A DNA stretch of 64,000 bases from Turritopsis dohrnii (lineage: Eukaryota > Cnidaria > Hydrozoa > Anthoathecata > Oceaniidae), in the NCBI GenBank assembly GCA_027922465.2, contig BQMF02000175.1, positions 1-64,000 on the forward strand, read 5' to 3'. Shown here one piece after another: positions 44,701 to 59,700 of the stretch; the stretch's first letter is position 1, and each line of letters begins with the position of its first letter. The position numbers and the translations under genes are program-made. Below the pieces are notes generated by a model. That model was given only the letters and a program-made list of their open reading frames with translations, had not been told where the DNA came from and made no database searches.

Positions 44701-47700
44701 AGATGAAAAGAACGGATTTTTAATGAAAGCATCTGTTTCATAAAAACTTTGTGTTTCATTCTTACTAAAAACTCATTGGGTGAAACTGTCGTACTCAGAT
44801 CCCTTTAAGAACGGGACATTCGCGAGAAACTGATTGTGCATGCTGATCTAAAAGTGCTGACAATGACTATTTGTCAGACCATGTTGTCATGGTTACCGTT
44901 ACGTTAGGGATTTCAGTTCATAACGATTATAACTGACGCCAAGTAAAAAGAACACAAATTTTGCAACAAAATAATACCCAGGTTGAACAGCTGATTTTTC
45001 GCGCATGCGTGTCTGAAGGGGTTTATCCTTCACTTACACGAACGATTCGCTGACACTTCTATCGTCTTCCTTCATCGTCATGCGTGTCTGAAGGAGGCGA
45101 GGCGAGGCGAGACCACAGTTCAATAAAAACATTATGCATGTTATACCTTTATACGTTTAGAACTTAGTGATGGAGGAGAAGATGCTGTTACCTGAAAATC
45201 ATCAGCTACACCTGCAAGCGATCCTCTCGCACCTTGTGTTGGTTTGCGTTTTTCATGCTTTTTCACTATCTCTCGTTTAGTCAAAGCCACTTGGTTGTCT
45301 AACACAGCAGTTTGCGGAATTACCGAGTCAAAGCTTAAACTTTTGACAACAGTAACATCTGAAATACAAAATCCTTTGCAGTTGATATATCACTATATCA
45401 AAACGTACATCAAATCAAGGAGGCGAGACCACAGTTCAATAAAAACATTATGCATGTTATACCTTTCTCTACAGCATCCTCATCAAGAATGGACACACCA
45501 TGATCAAACGATTCTTTCTGTGGGGACTTTTGGAAATAGGAAGAATCAATTTGGATACTCTGTTTTTTCCAGGATGGTTTCGTCGATTGTTCCTTAGAGT
45601 GTGGAGTATCCAGTTCGTCTCCAGCCTCCTCATCTTCAGATGAGCTAGAAGAGGTGCGCGATATCCTTTTCTTCGTGGGCGATTTAGCAGTAACCTAGAC
45701 AAACGCATTATTTTATGAAATTTTCCGATGTTGTTTTTTCATACCTTCACTACCAAGTAGGCAAATTTGTTGAGAGAGTATCCACAAGTCACTATGAAGG
45801 AGTGCATTTCTATAGGAATATATACACACACTATTTCAATAATAATGCTCTTCATCGCAGTGACTTGTGGACGATTTTCCCGGCTGGGTATGGTGTGAGG
45901 CGAAGAAACGGAATCATAACACAGACCTGTGCAGCAATTTTTTCAGCTTGTTCCTCTCTGTCTTGGGAATCAAGCCTCTTCCACTCTTCATCCAACCAGC
46001 TGTTAAAGCCGGGTTCTTTAGTCAGGGCTTCAAAGAAACTCGAACGATTTTCTTTATCTTTGGATACGCTTTTCCGAGCGACAAACGTATCAGGCGTTGA
46101 CTGTTCCTCCTGCACATCTTCAGCGATGAGCTGGAATTCACCAAGGTCACCTTCAACCTCACCATCTAGCTGGACGTCTATACCACTCTCTTGTTTCGGC
46201 AATTCCTCCTCAAAGTGGCGAGGTGATTGCTGCAAGTATTTCATCTGCATATCGACCAGGGGTTTCTCTCTTTCAGGCGTCGAAGCCTCTGCAACAGCCG
46301 CAATTATAATAGAATCAGAAACTCCTTGTACAAGGCAAGAATTATCCAGCAAAATTTCCTTCTTTTCCCGGTCGTTTTCAGTGTCAGTATGTGATGATAT
46401 AGATGTGAGATCTAGCGATAAATTTGGTTTGAGTTTTCCAGATTGGTTGTCTGTATGTTCAATTTTATCAACAATAACAAACTCCTCCTCCTCGGTGTCA
46501 ATGAAGTGACCACGAGGAGGTTTGGGTACTGGGTTAGGAGGGCTTGCAGTAATGACAACTACTTCATCAACAGCTACTTGTTCGCTTGAGATGGTATCAT
46601 GGTTTTCTTCTACTCCTTCAACTAAGGGCTTATGATCTCGTGAAATAAAAGGAGGATATGTCTCGTCAGAGTTTGCATTGATTCTCTTAGGAAGCTCAGG
46701 CAAACCAGAAACCTGGATATCAGGTGTGCTTTCTAATTCAACTTGCGGAGTGATTGTTATACCTTCATTAACAACTTCTTGAAAATACTTTCTTTTCTTG
46801 TTGTCAAGATCCCCCTCAAGTTGTGAGATCTGAAATGAAATATTAACAGAATGTGTCTAATCAGAAAATAATGTTTTCAAACAGCTTTCACGGTAAAAGA
46901 AAGACGATCACAGCCTTCTCATCTTCTAAGACTTGTGTTACGACGAGGCAGTTAAACTCAAAATGCATGAACAGTGTTAAAAATCGATGCCGAATGAAAC
47001 AACACATAAAAACGTTTTTAGAAAAATAATTCAAAACACATCTAGAATTAAGTTGAATAATAAGACTGTGGTATTTTAAAATGTTCATGCGCACCATGTT
47101 CTTTATAAACAAAACTGACAAGACATTAAAACATGATTTTCTTATAATTACTATCTTTTATCTATATTCACAGAATTCCACAAAAAACAGAGATGTTTGC
47201 TTGATGTAAATGTTAGAAAACAAACTGTCAAAATAACATCATGTGAAAATAAAAACAAAATCACACTGAACTTAAAAAATAAGGAGAGAGAAAAAAAAAG
47301 TGTGTTTGTTTTCACGAATCGCTATCAACTGACGAAAATATGCTTTAATTGACTGAGCAATTAAAAGAAATACTTCTAAATTACAGGAGAGATATTGCTT
47401 TCCGTAATGGCTAACAATGAAAATAGCTGTTTACTAATTGATTATGGAACTGTAGAATAACCGTCAAACAATACTTTGACTTCCGTGCATACATTGATTA
47501 CAAAACCTTTGTATGTTTTTCCTCAATTAACTATAAATGAAAATAGTTGAAAAACAGTAGTACCATGACTGTAATACCTGTAGCTAGGAGTGAAACATTT
47601 TCCTGCACGTTTATTGCCTGTCTGTCGACAAACATGGAAACATGTGCTTGTAGTGATGAATTCTCTCTCTAGTCAGCCTCCTACGTCAGCCTGATGAGGA

Positions 47701-50700
47701 GAAGGGAAGGTAGATGGGGAAGGTAGATGAGGAAGGCGGATGAAGGGGTGGCATTATTTAACATAAGAAAAATGTATTCTTATTCCAATACTTATTCCAT
47801 TAATTTCATATACAGTTTTTTTCATTTCTTAGCACAGATATATATATGACATATATATGGCTTTCATTGATGTAAATGGTGAATTGAAGGCTATTTTAAT
47901 GGATGGACCATCTGGCAAATAAAACTAATGAATTACACAGTGTTATGAGTAGACAGACTAACCATTACAAAATCTTTCAATCTTAATCCCCAATACTGTT
48001 TCCACTTTCCCTGATCACCGAAAAATCATGAATTGCAAAAAATATCGCGAGGCCAGACAGCAAAAACAAATTGTTTACCATAGATTAGTTAGTTTGTTTA
48101 CCACTTTAGTCTTTGGGCTTTGAATTGACTAATGGTACAGCTCATGATAACTAACGTTTAAAATACTAAATATCAACAAAGTAATAGTATACTACTTAGA
48201 TTCAAGCAACTTTGTAACTTTTTTTATTTCAACTTTGATGGCTTGATTTCAACGCTTAACTTTTGTTGGCACTTTGATTAAAAGGTAATGTAAATCTTTC
48301 ATACTGTATTTACTATGATACTGTGTTTCAAGTAGACAGGAAAAAACTTTTCCGACAATTTATTGCTGATCACAAAACCAGTCATCTGATGATGATGATG
48401 GTCATGTACAGCATATATAGACCTTATTTCAACATAATGATGCTCACAATTTCATTTGCCCACGTGATTTTTCAAAAGAAATTTTATACTGACTAAACAA
48501 ACAAAAAACTGGTTCTCAGTTCAACCTATCAAATATCTAAACAACTGCAAACTGATGACAAAAATAATTTCAATGTCACATGCTAAAGATACCAAAGCAT
48601 AAATCAAATAACTAATAATTGTTAGTTTTGCTGATTAGTGAAGATTACAAAGCAAACAATGTAACATGAACAAAATCTTCTTTAATCTGACTACACTTCT
48701 CCTTCTTTTTATATCTTGAGTTTATTCACTTCTCTTGTTTCCGTTTCGATCAGTAGTTGAAAATCTGTTTCATTTCATAAAAAAACCCCAAAACAAACAA
48801 ACAAACAAACAAACACACAAACAAACAAATAAACAAAAAGTTACCACCGAAATACCAGAGAATTATTTTTGAAGGATATAAAATGGCCTGAAAAGACCCA
48901 GATCTTGTTTTCATTTTCACTATAATTTAAACCTGCCAAAATAAATTGCCAGTCAACACATCAAAATGCGTTCAGGGCAAAAAGACTGTACGGATGAATA
49001 GAAGAATCACTGTTCCCATCGCTAATATATTCTGATTTTCTCAATCTGCTTCAATCGTAACTAATTTTGAAATAATGCAATTTCAATGGAAATAATCCCA
49101 CAACATAAATCGACCATTAGCTTCAATCCAAAATCTAAGCATCAGTTCAACCAAGTCTATCCATGTTGTTGAAATAATGAATGAAAACCAACTAACCTTT
49201 TTCTTCAATTCATCATTCTCAAGTTTATAACTTTTTTCTTCATCTTCAGTAGAACTAGAAAAGTAAAACCAGTCCAGCTAATTTCTCATTTAAATGGTTA
49301 ACCTTTTCTGTAAATTTTTGAAGTTGAAATTCAAACATAATTTTTGAAACAGGTTTTCCATAAAGGCATGGCATTTCTGCAACTAAATTGTTAATACATT
49401 ATCATTGCAGAACTGAAAGCAATTGATATTACCTTTTATCAAGCTTTAGTATGAGAGACTGTAAGTAATTGATTTTTTCTTGAAGTTTGCAAATTTCTTT
49501 ATCTTTTGAATTGGATGTTTTTTCTAGTTGATCCACTTTGTCTTCGGATGTTTTTAATGAATCTGTAAGTTCCTTTATCTTTTGCTGTGCTCTGTTATAT
49601 TCGCCAATATCGATGGACATTTCGTCTTTCTGTTTCAATTTTCTTTCCGCTTCTAATAAATTTTCTTTCAGTTCATGAGCTTGATTTTCTGAAGCAACCA
49701 CTTTAAATGTCAATTCTCTTTCTTTTTCAACTGCCTGAAAATAAAGCACACTATGATTTTATAAAATTTTTAAAAATTATTGCCAATAATACAATGTTGG
49801 CTTAGTTGGCTTATTCCTAGAGATCTTTCAGTCTCATTTGTTATGAATAGTGTCATGATGAAGTTGTGTCATGATGAAGTTCTTTTTTTGGAATATGGAA
49901 AACTCCATGCGCATATTACCATACTTTTCTAACATTTCTTGAACCCACAAAAAAAATGTAGTAAACCATTAGCTAGTGTCGGATAAAAAAATGTACTAGT
50001 GAGAGCATTAGAGAAATTAACATTTTACAAGAAAAACATAATGGTGCAAAATGGGAACAGCATTTTAAAACTAACTCACATGAAATACAAACTACATCAC
50101 AGATCCAAACCTATTTATCTGAACTTGTGCAAAAAACTTTGTTATCCTATCCCTAAGTTACACTGACGCCAATGTATGTTCGTAAAAAGGATTCTTCTTG
50201 TGGATATCATTTCAACAGAAGAAGATTCACCTGTATAATGTAGCTTCCTTAATAATGCACAATAATGCATCTGAATTCAGTTAAAAAAAAGCTCATCTTT
50301 CCTGTTCGAAGTAGATAGAAAATTGCCTGTCTTTGCATTTTTCTACAAGGTTTCCACATTACAATTATTTTTTTATGAAAGAATTATAATTAATTCTTTT
50401 AATCCCCTAGATCCAAATTGTATTACACCTTCTAACATTATAATAATATATACAAGAGCTCACAAGAAAGAAGTTTTTTCATGCTGTTAAGGTTATTTCA
50501 ACAAGATGCCCTGACCAGCTGGATCATGAAAAATGAAGGACTAGTGTCATTCTTGAAATTTGAAGATTGAATGACTTCTACAATACGACATCACATTTTT
50601 GATGACACACTCCCTGGGAATCCATGGAGCATAACTGATACATACCATAGATCAAAAATAGAGAAAACAACAATAGAGCTAATAGTTAATCCCGCTAGAA

Positions 50701-53700
50701 AGTTTGTGAACTTTTGCTCATCTCTAGGGATGATGGCAATTTACCTTTAAAATAGTGTAAATAGGGCTTAACTAAACACAACAGAAGCTTTTACATACAA
50801 AGAAAAGAAATACGCATAAGGTGCAAATCGTAACCATGGATACGCATTTTATATGACAGTTTTTTAAAAAAAAGAAACTATGTAAGTAAGAACGAAAAGA
50901 AAAAAAAAATTTCGAAAAAAAATAAGAAACAAAGTAAAAGCGAAAAACTCATCAGAAATACTAATTACGTGTTTATCTACCTAAGCTAGCTACTAAGCAT
51001 TTAAAAATATAGCTTTTAAAAAGTTTAACTATGAACGACTTCGATAAATTTTGCTAACTGCAAGAGAGCTTCGAAGCACAAGACGTTACCAAAAAACTTT
51101 TAAAATCATAAGTTTTTTACAAGGGATGCTTCGAATTGGGTTCAACAAAAGTTCTCCATTTGTGTTTTTAGTGGGAGAAACGTCTGTTTTTTCGTGAGTA
51201 AGTGGCAAAACACTAAAATACTTATATAAAGAATGTTTTGGTAGTTTCCATGTAAAGGCACACACGAAATTTCCAAAAACCTCTAGATTTGGACAGCAGA
51301 AAACAAAAAGAACAAGATGCCCTGACAGGCATAGGGATTTCTGCGAAACCAGCTGAAGTATGAACAATAAAAGACTAGTGACATTCTGCAAATTTGAAGA
51401 TTGAATGACTTCTACAATACAACATCACATTTTTGATCACACACTCCCTAGGAAACCATGAAAGCATAACTGATATTATGTATATACATCAAAAATAGAT
51501 AGAACAAAAATAGAACTATAACAGTTATTCCCGCTAGAAAGTTTGTCAACTTTTGTTCCCAGGGATGATGGAAATTTACCTTTTTAAAAGTGTAAATAGG
51601 ACTTAACTAAAAACAACAGAAGCTTTTACATACAAAGAAAAGAAATACGCGTAAGGTGTGAATCGTAACCATGGATACACATTTTATATGACAGTTCTTT
51701 AAAAAAAGAAACGATGTAAGAGCGAAAAGAAAAAAAAACACAAACTTTTTCGAAAAAAAAATTAAGAAACAAAGTAAAAGCAAAAAACTCATCAGAAATA
51801 CTTTGTTTAAAGCTAACTACGTATCTACCTACCTAATCTAGCTACTAAGCATTTAAAAATACAGCTTTTACAAAGTTTAACTATGAACGACTTCGATAAA
51901 TTTTTCCTAACTGCAAGAGAGCTTCGAACCACAAGATGTTACCAACAACGAACTTTTAAAATTATAAGTTTATTACAAGTGATGCTTCGAATTTGGTGGA
52001 ACTGAAGTTCTCCATTGTATTTTTAGTGGGAGAAATGCCTGTTTTTTCGTGAAAAAGTGGCAAAATACAAAAATACTTTATAAAGAATGGTTCGGTAGTT
52101 TTCATGTAAATGTACGCACGAAATTTCAAAAAACCGCTATGTTTGGACAGCAGAAAAAAAAAAAAAAGAAAAACAAAGCCGGTTTTAAAGTATTTCTTGC
52201 TTTCGCAGAAATCCAAAAACCAAAGCTGGTTTTAAAGTATTTCTTGCTTTCGCAGAAATCCAAAATCACATCTAAACTGCAACTTGTGTAATAGTTGATG
52301 AAAAATAAATATACTCCAAAATAAGTTGACATGACTTAGTGTCTGAGATTTTATATTCATGAAGCTATTAAATAGTTCTTCTCAATTGAACTCAATTGAG
52401 AAGAACTATTTAATCAAATCAAATCACTTCAAGAAAACAAGAAAATCACAGAAATATCATAAGGTTTGACAAGTGAGCAACAAAATACAATATTGGATGA
52501 GGACCTTCTGATCAATCTCTGGAGTTAGATCCCTATTCTTCCTCAATCTTTCAGTGCCATTTCAACACAAAACTCATCTTTTTAAACAAACAGGGATTTT
52601 TCCAAGCACGTTTATCAGTAGTTGAAACGCAATCTTGAATTGAGTTATAAAACTCAATCATCCATTGTCAATTAAACGTAGTACTTAAAAACATGTTTTA
52701 AGAGAGTAAACTACAACAAAAGACATGTCACGATTTTCTGCAGGTCACGCTTTAGCTCCCAGGGAGTGAAAGGCCCTCCAATATTTTTTAGTTGAAAAAA
52801 AATTTTTTTTAAAACTCTAAAAAGCTAGAATTTGGAATGATTTTAAGAAAAATTGAAGCAAAGTATTAGGGGAAACTTTTCATAAAGGGGCCCGACCCCT
52901 AAAACCCCTGCTGATGTCCTTAGAGTGCCCCCTGACTCCCAGCACAAAATATTTTGTTATATATAAACCTTATATTTTTAAGCATGCATAAAGAACAGTT
53001 AAATCCCAAATTGTATCTTCGGCATTAATACTCTTTCAAAGAAAATCATACAATGATTCTATACAGACAAATGAACTAATCGGTAATATATGTTTCCAAG
53101 TCACAGTAAAAAAACTTGCAAAAGCCTTTAAGAAGTGGTCTCTTTTCTTAAAAGTTCTTCATACCTTGTGGAAAATAAATCTAATGAACATTCTTCATTC
53201 AAAACTGTATACAAAAGTAAATATTTGTCTTCTAACATGTCTTTAATATTATAACTTTTTTTTAATTTTATTGATTTTTCAGATTGTTGATCTGAACCTA
53301 TAACTATATTTGGTAAATATTTAACATCCTAAAATGCTGATAAAACTTTTAGTAGATTTGTGGTATAATGCAATAAAAAAAATATTTGACTGTTGAAAAA
53401 TATCTACTCTACACTTAACAGAGATTACAGGACATAGAGACGGTAAAGTCAAATTCCTTATCAATTCCTTCCAAATGAATCATAGATTGTTCATGTTGGA
53501 CTTGCTTTTTGGCAATCATGCTCATCAAAAAGAAAATTCCACTAACCAGCTTTATCTTTTCAGAATGCTCTTTTTCTTGAATCATCTTTGCTTCGTCAAA
53601 CCCTTTGACTTGATCCTCAAGTTGTCTTTTTGTTTCCTCAGAATCGGACCTCACTTTTTGGAGCTCAGCATCCTTGTTTGTGATTTCCACCAGCAGCTTA

Positions 53701-56700
53701 TTATTAGCTTCTTTCAATTGTTGTAGTAATGCATCACTTTCATTGACCTTCTGTTGCAACTAAAGAATTCCAAAAGAACTTTTGAAAATTGAATTTGTAA
53801 TTCATAGGAAATAGTTCATTATTATTGGTAGATACCAACAAGGAAGAGGTTGTTTCGTTTTAAGGCTTTTATTCTTACAGCTTCCATTTCTTTATCTTTT
53901 TCATCTGTTATACTTGTAAGCTGTAGTAGGTTTTCTTCAGAAGCACTTAAACGATTGGTTACGTTTTTTAAATTTCGTTGAAGCTCTTCAACCTTTTCTT
54001 GTTTTCCACCACGCTAAAAAAGGTATAATCGTTATTGTGTGTTCATGTTCATATTGTGTTTTTGTTCATTTCATATTTTTATAGGTCATTTTATCTTGAT
54101 GAGCCACGCAAAGGAAATGTTATTCTCAGTGGCATTTAAGATATTCTCAGTGGCATTTAAGAAGGGTGTTCTCATTGCTTGCATGTGCAACTGGTGACAT
54201 TTTTCCTCCCATAATACATCCATCCCATCTACGATAAACATCTGTTCTCTGTAATTTCAAAGTGATAATGAACAACATCAAATGCATAATGGAATAAAGA
54301 AATGCAGTTTACAAGTTCTAAAGTCTTTCAAAAGTGAAGATCATTTTTGCCTTGTATGTTTGGCAACATAAAATAATTAGCATGGTATTTTTTCAGAGCA
54401 CAGTTACCTTTTTAATCTCATTCTTCATCTTACGTTGATTACCAATAAATGGGGACTAAAACAGAATCATATCACAACATTAATTTTTTTGTTAATTAAT
54501 CACTATGTTGATAAGTTAACGAAATCATATCCTAGGTTTAATTTTCAATGAGATTCAAGATAGAAATTGACAAGACCTCCGTAACAACTTTTAACTGTTC
54601 TTTTGTTTCAACTAATTGCTGCTCGGCACCATGGGCTCTCTCTTCTGCCTACAAAACAAAAGCAAGAATGTAATGTCTTAGTGTAATGCTGCCTAACAGG
54701 TTAAATAAATTTCTCGCAATTACCTTCAACAATTCCCTCTTCACATCCTCTAAAGTATGTTCAGCATTAACTGCCCTTTCTTCCGCTTCATCCAGCTGGG
54801 CTAGCATTTTGTTCATCTCCTCAATGTGTTGCTATGAAAAAAAGGCAGTACAGCTCATCCCATTCATCATCATCGTTTCAGCGTAAAAACCTTGAAAACA
54901 ACACAACAAAGCTTGCTTTTCTATGCCAGCTCAATTATAAGGACTCATGTAACTGTGTAACCAAAAAACTTCAATGTTAGTGAAACGACAAAATTTCCTG
55001 ACATACTTTTCCTTTAACTATAAAAATACACTTTCAAAAATAAGAGAACTTTATAGATTTCTATTCAGATACACAGCAAAAACATTGATGCAAACCAATA
55101 ATTGTGTGGGTGTTATCATAGCAACAGGAGGAAGAACATTAACAAACGCTCACAACAAACAACCAAAATAGTTTTGTATAAGGAACCAATTCACACAGTC
55201 AATTTTACTTACTACATTTTAATTTTATGTATCACAAATATTTCCTAATTTTCGTGTGGCTAGAAACTTCCTTCTGGTCTGTCTATAAGAAGATTCTTTC
55301 TATACTAATCTAATTCCACAAAGTATGATAAGTTTTATTTTGTATACCACATAATTTATAATGTTCTTGTAACTTGCAGTAACCACAATCCACATTGTAT
55401 AGGCCAGTTATCAGTTTTCCACCAGAACGATTACTTTTTTGAATAGAGAGGTGAACTGTCCAATGAGACAACAGTTTGGTCCATTAGTTTTTAGCAACAG
55501 TACCATGCCAAGTCTTGCAAATGATTTGCCATTTTATAAAATTTTCAGAAGTATCATCTTTTAAATATAACTACTAAATTTTTTTCTTGAGAAAGGTCTA
55601 ACGAATGAATGGAGGTTCAGTCAATGTAAAAAAAGAAGTCATACATATGTGTTGAATTTTCATAAAATTCAAAATAACAAAATAAAAAACAAGAAAAAAG
55701 AGGGCATTTTTTGGAGAAAAACATTCTGCAAACAAAGATATTAATAGCACATATTCTTATATGCAGGGGCAAACTTTCAATCAAGTTGGCAGTACATTTT
55801 TTTCTGTGCCATCCATAGTAATGGAATCAACCAAATCATCAAAACATTTTCGTTATACGCTATTGTTTTCGAGGTCAAACCTTTGTGTGAAATAACCTTT
55901 TAAAAAACATTGAGTTTAAGATATCCAATTTCTCTTGCAAAACTTCCTTTTTAATTATTTTTGTCTTCTTTGGTCTTTAGTTTACCATAGAATACACATC
56001 ACAGTTTAATATAAGACATCATAATAATGATGACATCATCATGGTCATTATTCCTTGTTTACAATATCAAACAAATGTTGAAATATGTTTACCATATCAG
56101 TTGTCAATTTATTATGTTATTATTATGTTTATTATAAAACTGAACAGAATAGAGAAAGCACTCCACAGAAAGAGTTCAATTTTAACATAATTCAGCTGAT
56201 CAAACATCCTGACGTAATCATATAGCAAAAACAAAACATCTTCAAGAGTTAAACAAACAATGTCTTATTCAACCATAGTAACCATCAAGCTAAACTTCTA
56301 TTTTCATAATGACTATCTGCTAAAAGAAAAAAATAGACTATGCACAAAAACTTTCAAAAGTTCAAAATTAATTTCTGAAGTTACAAGAGCCACATATTGG
56401 CAAATGCCAAAAGTGCCTACTACAAACCTGCATATCTGGCTGTAACTGTATGGGTGCACCTGGAGCCAAATGAGTATGCCTGGATTTTTCACGTCCCATG
56501 AGGAATCTAGAAACCAACCATGTCATCAGTAAAGAATCATTGATCTGTGTATTGTATGAGGTCAATAGAAATCCACTGATAAGTGTAATTTGGCGTCAGT
56601 TTCATTATGATTCTCAGAGTTCAAGCCCCATGCTATAATTACTTCTGCACACTTCAGATGAGCTTGTCTTCCTTTGCTTCATAATGCAAGTACTTGTGCT

Positions 56701-59700
56701 TTTAATTTTTATCAATACATCCTGATACATGTGTTAAAAGTAATGTACCGTCTTAAAAACAATTGAGGGTTACAGGGTACTGATAGGTGGAAGTCTTTTG
56801 AGGGTTACAGGGTACTGATAGGTGGAAGTCTTTTGAGGGTTACAGGGTACTGATAGGTGGAAGTCTTTTGAGGGTGACAGGGTACTGATAGGTGGAAGTC
56901 TTTTGAGGGTTACAGGGTACTGATAGGTGGAAGTTTGTTGAGGGTTACAGGGTACTGATAGGTGGAAGTCTTTTGAGGGTAACAGGGTACTGATAGGTGG
57001 AAGTCTTTTGAGGGTGACAGGGTACTGATAGGTGGAAGTCTTTTGAGGGTTACAGGGTACTGATAGGTGGAAGTCTTTTGTGGGTGACAGGGTACTGATA
57101 GGTGGAAGTCTTTTGAGGGTTACAGGGTACTGATAGGTGGAAGTTTGTTGAGAGTGACAGGGTACTGATAGGTGGAAGTCTTTTGAGGGTTACAGGGTAC
57201 TGATAGATGGAAGTTTGTTGTTAAAACAATAACAAATGGAACTGGAATAACATGATTTGGGGATTTCCTCGTAGAAGACTACTGACTCAGTTTTCTGATG
57301 ACTTTTATAACAATTTGCTATATCTTTACGAAAAATGTTTCACTATTTTCTATTTCTTGTTCTTCATTTAGTTCTTATACATAAGGTTTTAAAGGCAAAA
57401 AAAGGGTAACGTTCAGAAAGTAAACGTTGACAGAAATAGCAAACAATCACATTTTCAAAAAGAAAATGGAAAATTGATTATAATTCTGATTGATATTTGA
57501 CGTGATCTCTCACGTAATTTCTTTTAAAAAAAAAAATAATAATAATAATAAGTGAAGAATAAGAAAATTACTTGACAACTCCATTGGTGCCCTTTAATGT
57601 TTGTGCGGCAAAATATTGTGTAACCCCAACCAACGAAGTTCCATTCACTTCCAAAATCTGATCATTTACTTGAATTCTTTAATCAAAAGAGTAATAAATT
57701 TGGCATCAAATAATCACCTTGAAGATAAGTTTCAGCATATTTGTGATTTCGATGAAAAATACCCTATTTTATTTCGAATACCAAGAATTATAATTGAAAG
57801 GGATTGTACCAACAGAGGTTGTTTTTCAGTCAGACGATCTCATGAATAACTCTACCTAACTACTGTGAATCAACATAAAACAAGAAGAATCCCATCTGAC
57901 ATATAAGATTAGTTTTAAAACAAGTGCCTTGTTTGGGATTAAGAGAGAGTGCTCAGTTAAACTGTTGCTTGCGAAGAAGTATTACAGCATGCTAATTTAA
58001 ATCTTGTTTTTTTTTGTACGTGAGTCTGTTATATTGTATGTAAATATTGTTCTTGTGGAATGCCCTGATTTAATGAGAGCAATGAAATGGAATCACAAAA
58101 ATGAATTGCAAATTACTCGCATTATAGTTATAAATGAAATTTACCTCCCGTCCTTTTGTGCAGCACCTTTGTCAGTAAGTGTTTTCACAAAGATGCCCAA
58201 TTTTTCCACACCACTCTCTGTTCCCACACCCAATCCAATGATACTAAGTCCAAGACCTCTTTCATCTGAAAAGAATAAAATATTTACCAACAAGTACATG
58301 CCTTCAAGAGAGTTCCTACAATATATTTCAATAGGGAAAACATAGAATGGTACAATCCAAAATAAATGATAGGCATAATTAAGTAATCAATTAATCACAT
58401 TAGTTTTGGGTTCTGGCAAAAATGATAATAACCATTTCGGCATCACTCAAGTGGAACTAGCATAGTAGCAGAAAGAATTGAAGTATTGATATTTCGATCT
58501 AAAATGGTTTCTTTAGAAGGGGTTCTCACTTCAATTTGTTTCTCTCACCTTTGGCATAAGACATTATACCAAATATTCTACATGATTGGTTAATGTGAAT
58601 TTAATAATTATGTTGGACAATACTATAACAATTATCTCATTGTTTACAACAGCCATCTCTGTTTTGTTTAGTTTTACTGTAAGAAGATCATTACGGTTCC
58701 TGCAAAAAATAAGACCCTCCCTAATTTATTGAAAAACTTTCCATTTTTTGTTGTTTGACCTCTCTGAAATTTGATTGACCCAAAATTTTACTACTTCAGC
58801 TACTTCAAGGCTTCAATAAAAATATTCAATAAGAGTTGAGAAAAAGCTTCATGTCGTATTACAACATCAATTTCAAATGTTACTTTTTTTGGATTTATTG
58901 TCATATTTATTTTGTAAAATAAAGAGAATGATCAAAAAATTTTCTGACTGACGTCTTGTTTTATTTTTAGTATCAGAAGACTTTAGGTGTCTGAGAAAGT
59001 GGACCTTTGTATCATGCTACAACACCATAACAACACTACTTTGAGGTGTGGCTTGCTTAGAGCTGTTGTGATTACACATGACAAGCACCAAACACTCCCT
59101 CGTTTGTTTACATAATATCATTTACTTATATCAAAACAACAAATTGAGATGAAAAGCAATTTAATGAGATTAACTTTGAAAATTTAAAAAACAAAAAAAT
59201 TTCAAAAAAGTATCAAAGGTTATGATCTTTTTGTGCTGTGCAATGTGTGATAGCAAATGTTTTTTTTACAAGCTGAAATGAGATGAGTGTACTGATAATT
59301 TTTGTAATTACAGAATAATTAAAACTATGATATGTATTTATAAAGATACAATGTTCTCAGAAAACAATAACATGCACTGTATATTTCAGCACTTTTTAAT
59401 GTTTTATTTGTATTATAATATTTACTTCCTTTCAATTCAACAGTTAATCAAAAAATGGAGGATCTGCTACTTGGCAGATAGTAATGCATTTGTGTAAATA
59501 ATTGTAAGCAACAAGCATTACTATGTCAACATGCTGTTATGTTGTCAACAAGCAGACAGAAAATAACTGTGATAAATGATCATAAAAATCAAAACAAATT
59601 TTAGATAGGAAAAAAAAAACACTCCTTTCTTATTTTTACAACAGAACTTCTTTAAGGAACCGAAATTGCTGATTAAGTCCTATTTTAAGATGCAATTAAA

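Noticed and set aside
45715..46509. 264-codon plus frame
   Set aside because: Antisense shadow of the large neurabin linker exon, whose minus-strand frame fits flanking exon phases.
53415..53546. Continuation of the coiled-coil exon frame past its GTTAGT donor
   Set aside because: It stays open for about 44 more codons and looks helical, but ending at GTTAGT joins the next exon in phase; intron retention cannot be excluded.
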